The position numbers and the translations under genes were made by a program. Shown piece by piece: positions 6,317 through 6,448 of a stretch of 6,448 nucleotides of DNA (positions within the stretch are counted from its first letter, which is position 1; every line of letters begins with the position of its first letter). Under the pieces are notes generated by a model. The model made no database searches, was not told the DNA's origin, and saw only the letters and a list, made by a program, of their open reading frames with translations. This stretch comes from Methanomicrobiales archaeon (GTDB lineage Archaea; Halobacteriota; Methanomicrobia; Methanomicrobiales; JACTUA01). The DNA lies in assembly GCA_028679035.1 (NCBI GenBank), contig JAJRCL010000165.1, positions 1-6,448 of the forward strand. Reading direction: 5' to 3'.

Positions 6317-6448
6317 CTGCTGAGGCAGATGCGGCGTTTGTCGTGCATGAGCACCATGCACGCCGCCTGCACTACGATCTCCGGCTGGAACGGGACGGGG
6401 TGCTGAAAAGCTGGGCAATACCAAAGGGAATTCCCGATACGCCGGGTA
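6313..6448 (+). CDS. LigD-type 3'-phosphoesterase, N-terminal part (cut by window edge)
   Basis: ATG 6313 overlaps the ligase stop (ATGA). GGAAGG at 6299-6304 lies 8 nt upstream and may serve as a ribosome-binding site. The 45 residues seen contain HARRLHYDLRLERDG and LKSWAIPKG, the hallmark N-terminal block of LigD 3'-phosphoesterases. H14, H20, D22 and R24 line up with the metal and catalytic residues described for the Pseudomonas LigD phosphoesterase. The enzyme trims 3'-ribonucleotides and 3'-phosphates to leave a ligatable 3'-OH, complementing a polymerase that adds ribonucleotides. The rest of the gene, including the later catalytic His, lies outside the window. The family call is firm; completeness cannot be judged. 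Confidence 0.9.
   Translation, partial: MTAEADAAFVVHEHHARRLHYDLRLERDGVLKSWAIPKGIPDTPG

Noticed and set aside
6305..6318. Programmed -1 frameshifting at ATGA junctions producing a fused polyprotein
   Set aside because: Each junction would shift frame by -1, but no classical slippery heptamer is present; A-AAA before TGA at the ligase end is too weak, and overlap-coupled initiation is simpler.
5399..6424. Long open frame on the minus strand opposite the ligase (341 codons)
   Set aside because: It lies entirely antisense to a gene with clear ligase motifs and shows no recognisable domain; long antisense frames are common in GC-rich coding DNA.

Overview
The window reads as a moderately GC-rich euryarchaeal chromosome segment, most like the methanogen order Methanomicrobiales. 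That placement is inference: the NHEJ (non-homologous end-joining) genes are split into single-domain proteins, as described for archaeal NHEJ in Methanocella. Ribosome-binding sites are weak, and gene starts are packed on ATGA overlaps. No RNA gene, mobile element or CRISPR array is visible.

Layout. Positions 1-1443 (minus strand) hold one long reading frame that runs off the left edge. It joins two N-terminal ACT-type domains to a metallo-beta-lactamase fold domain. A 71-bp divergent intergenic region follows. From 1515 everything is on the plus strand: a DEAD-box RNA helicase with a C-terminal DbpA-type RNA-binding domain (1515-3104); a 70-residue protein with two nearly identical CxxCxGxGCxxC zinc-binding repeats (3116-3328); and a 62-bp spacer carrying a possible 19-residue upstream ORF and a small inverted repeat.

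From 3391 to the right edge is a four-gene NHEJ cassette: LigD-type polymerase/primase (3391-4260), Ku (4257-5351), ATP-dependent DNA ligase (5348-6316) and the start of a LigD-type 3'-phosphoesterase (6313 to the edge). All three internal junctions are the same ATGA start/stop overlap, so the four proteins are probably translated in a coupled way.

Together they form a complete break-repair kit. Ku binds DNA ends, the phosphoesterase cleans 3' ends, the polymerase fills gaps (typically preferring ribonucleotides in this family), and the ligase seals. In many bacteria the last three are fused as one LigD protein; here they are separate, with Ku between polymerase and ligase. The most unusual points are the roughly 110-residue Lys/Pro/Ala-rich tail at the N-terminus of Ku (bacterial Ku tails are usually C-terminal), a possible internal Ku start, the ACT-ACT-MBL fusion, and the RNA helicase and zinc-repeat protein directly upstream of the repair cassette.
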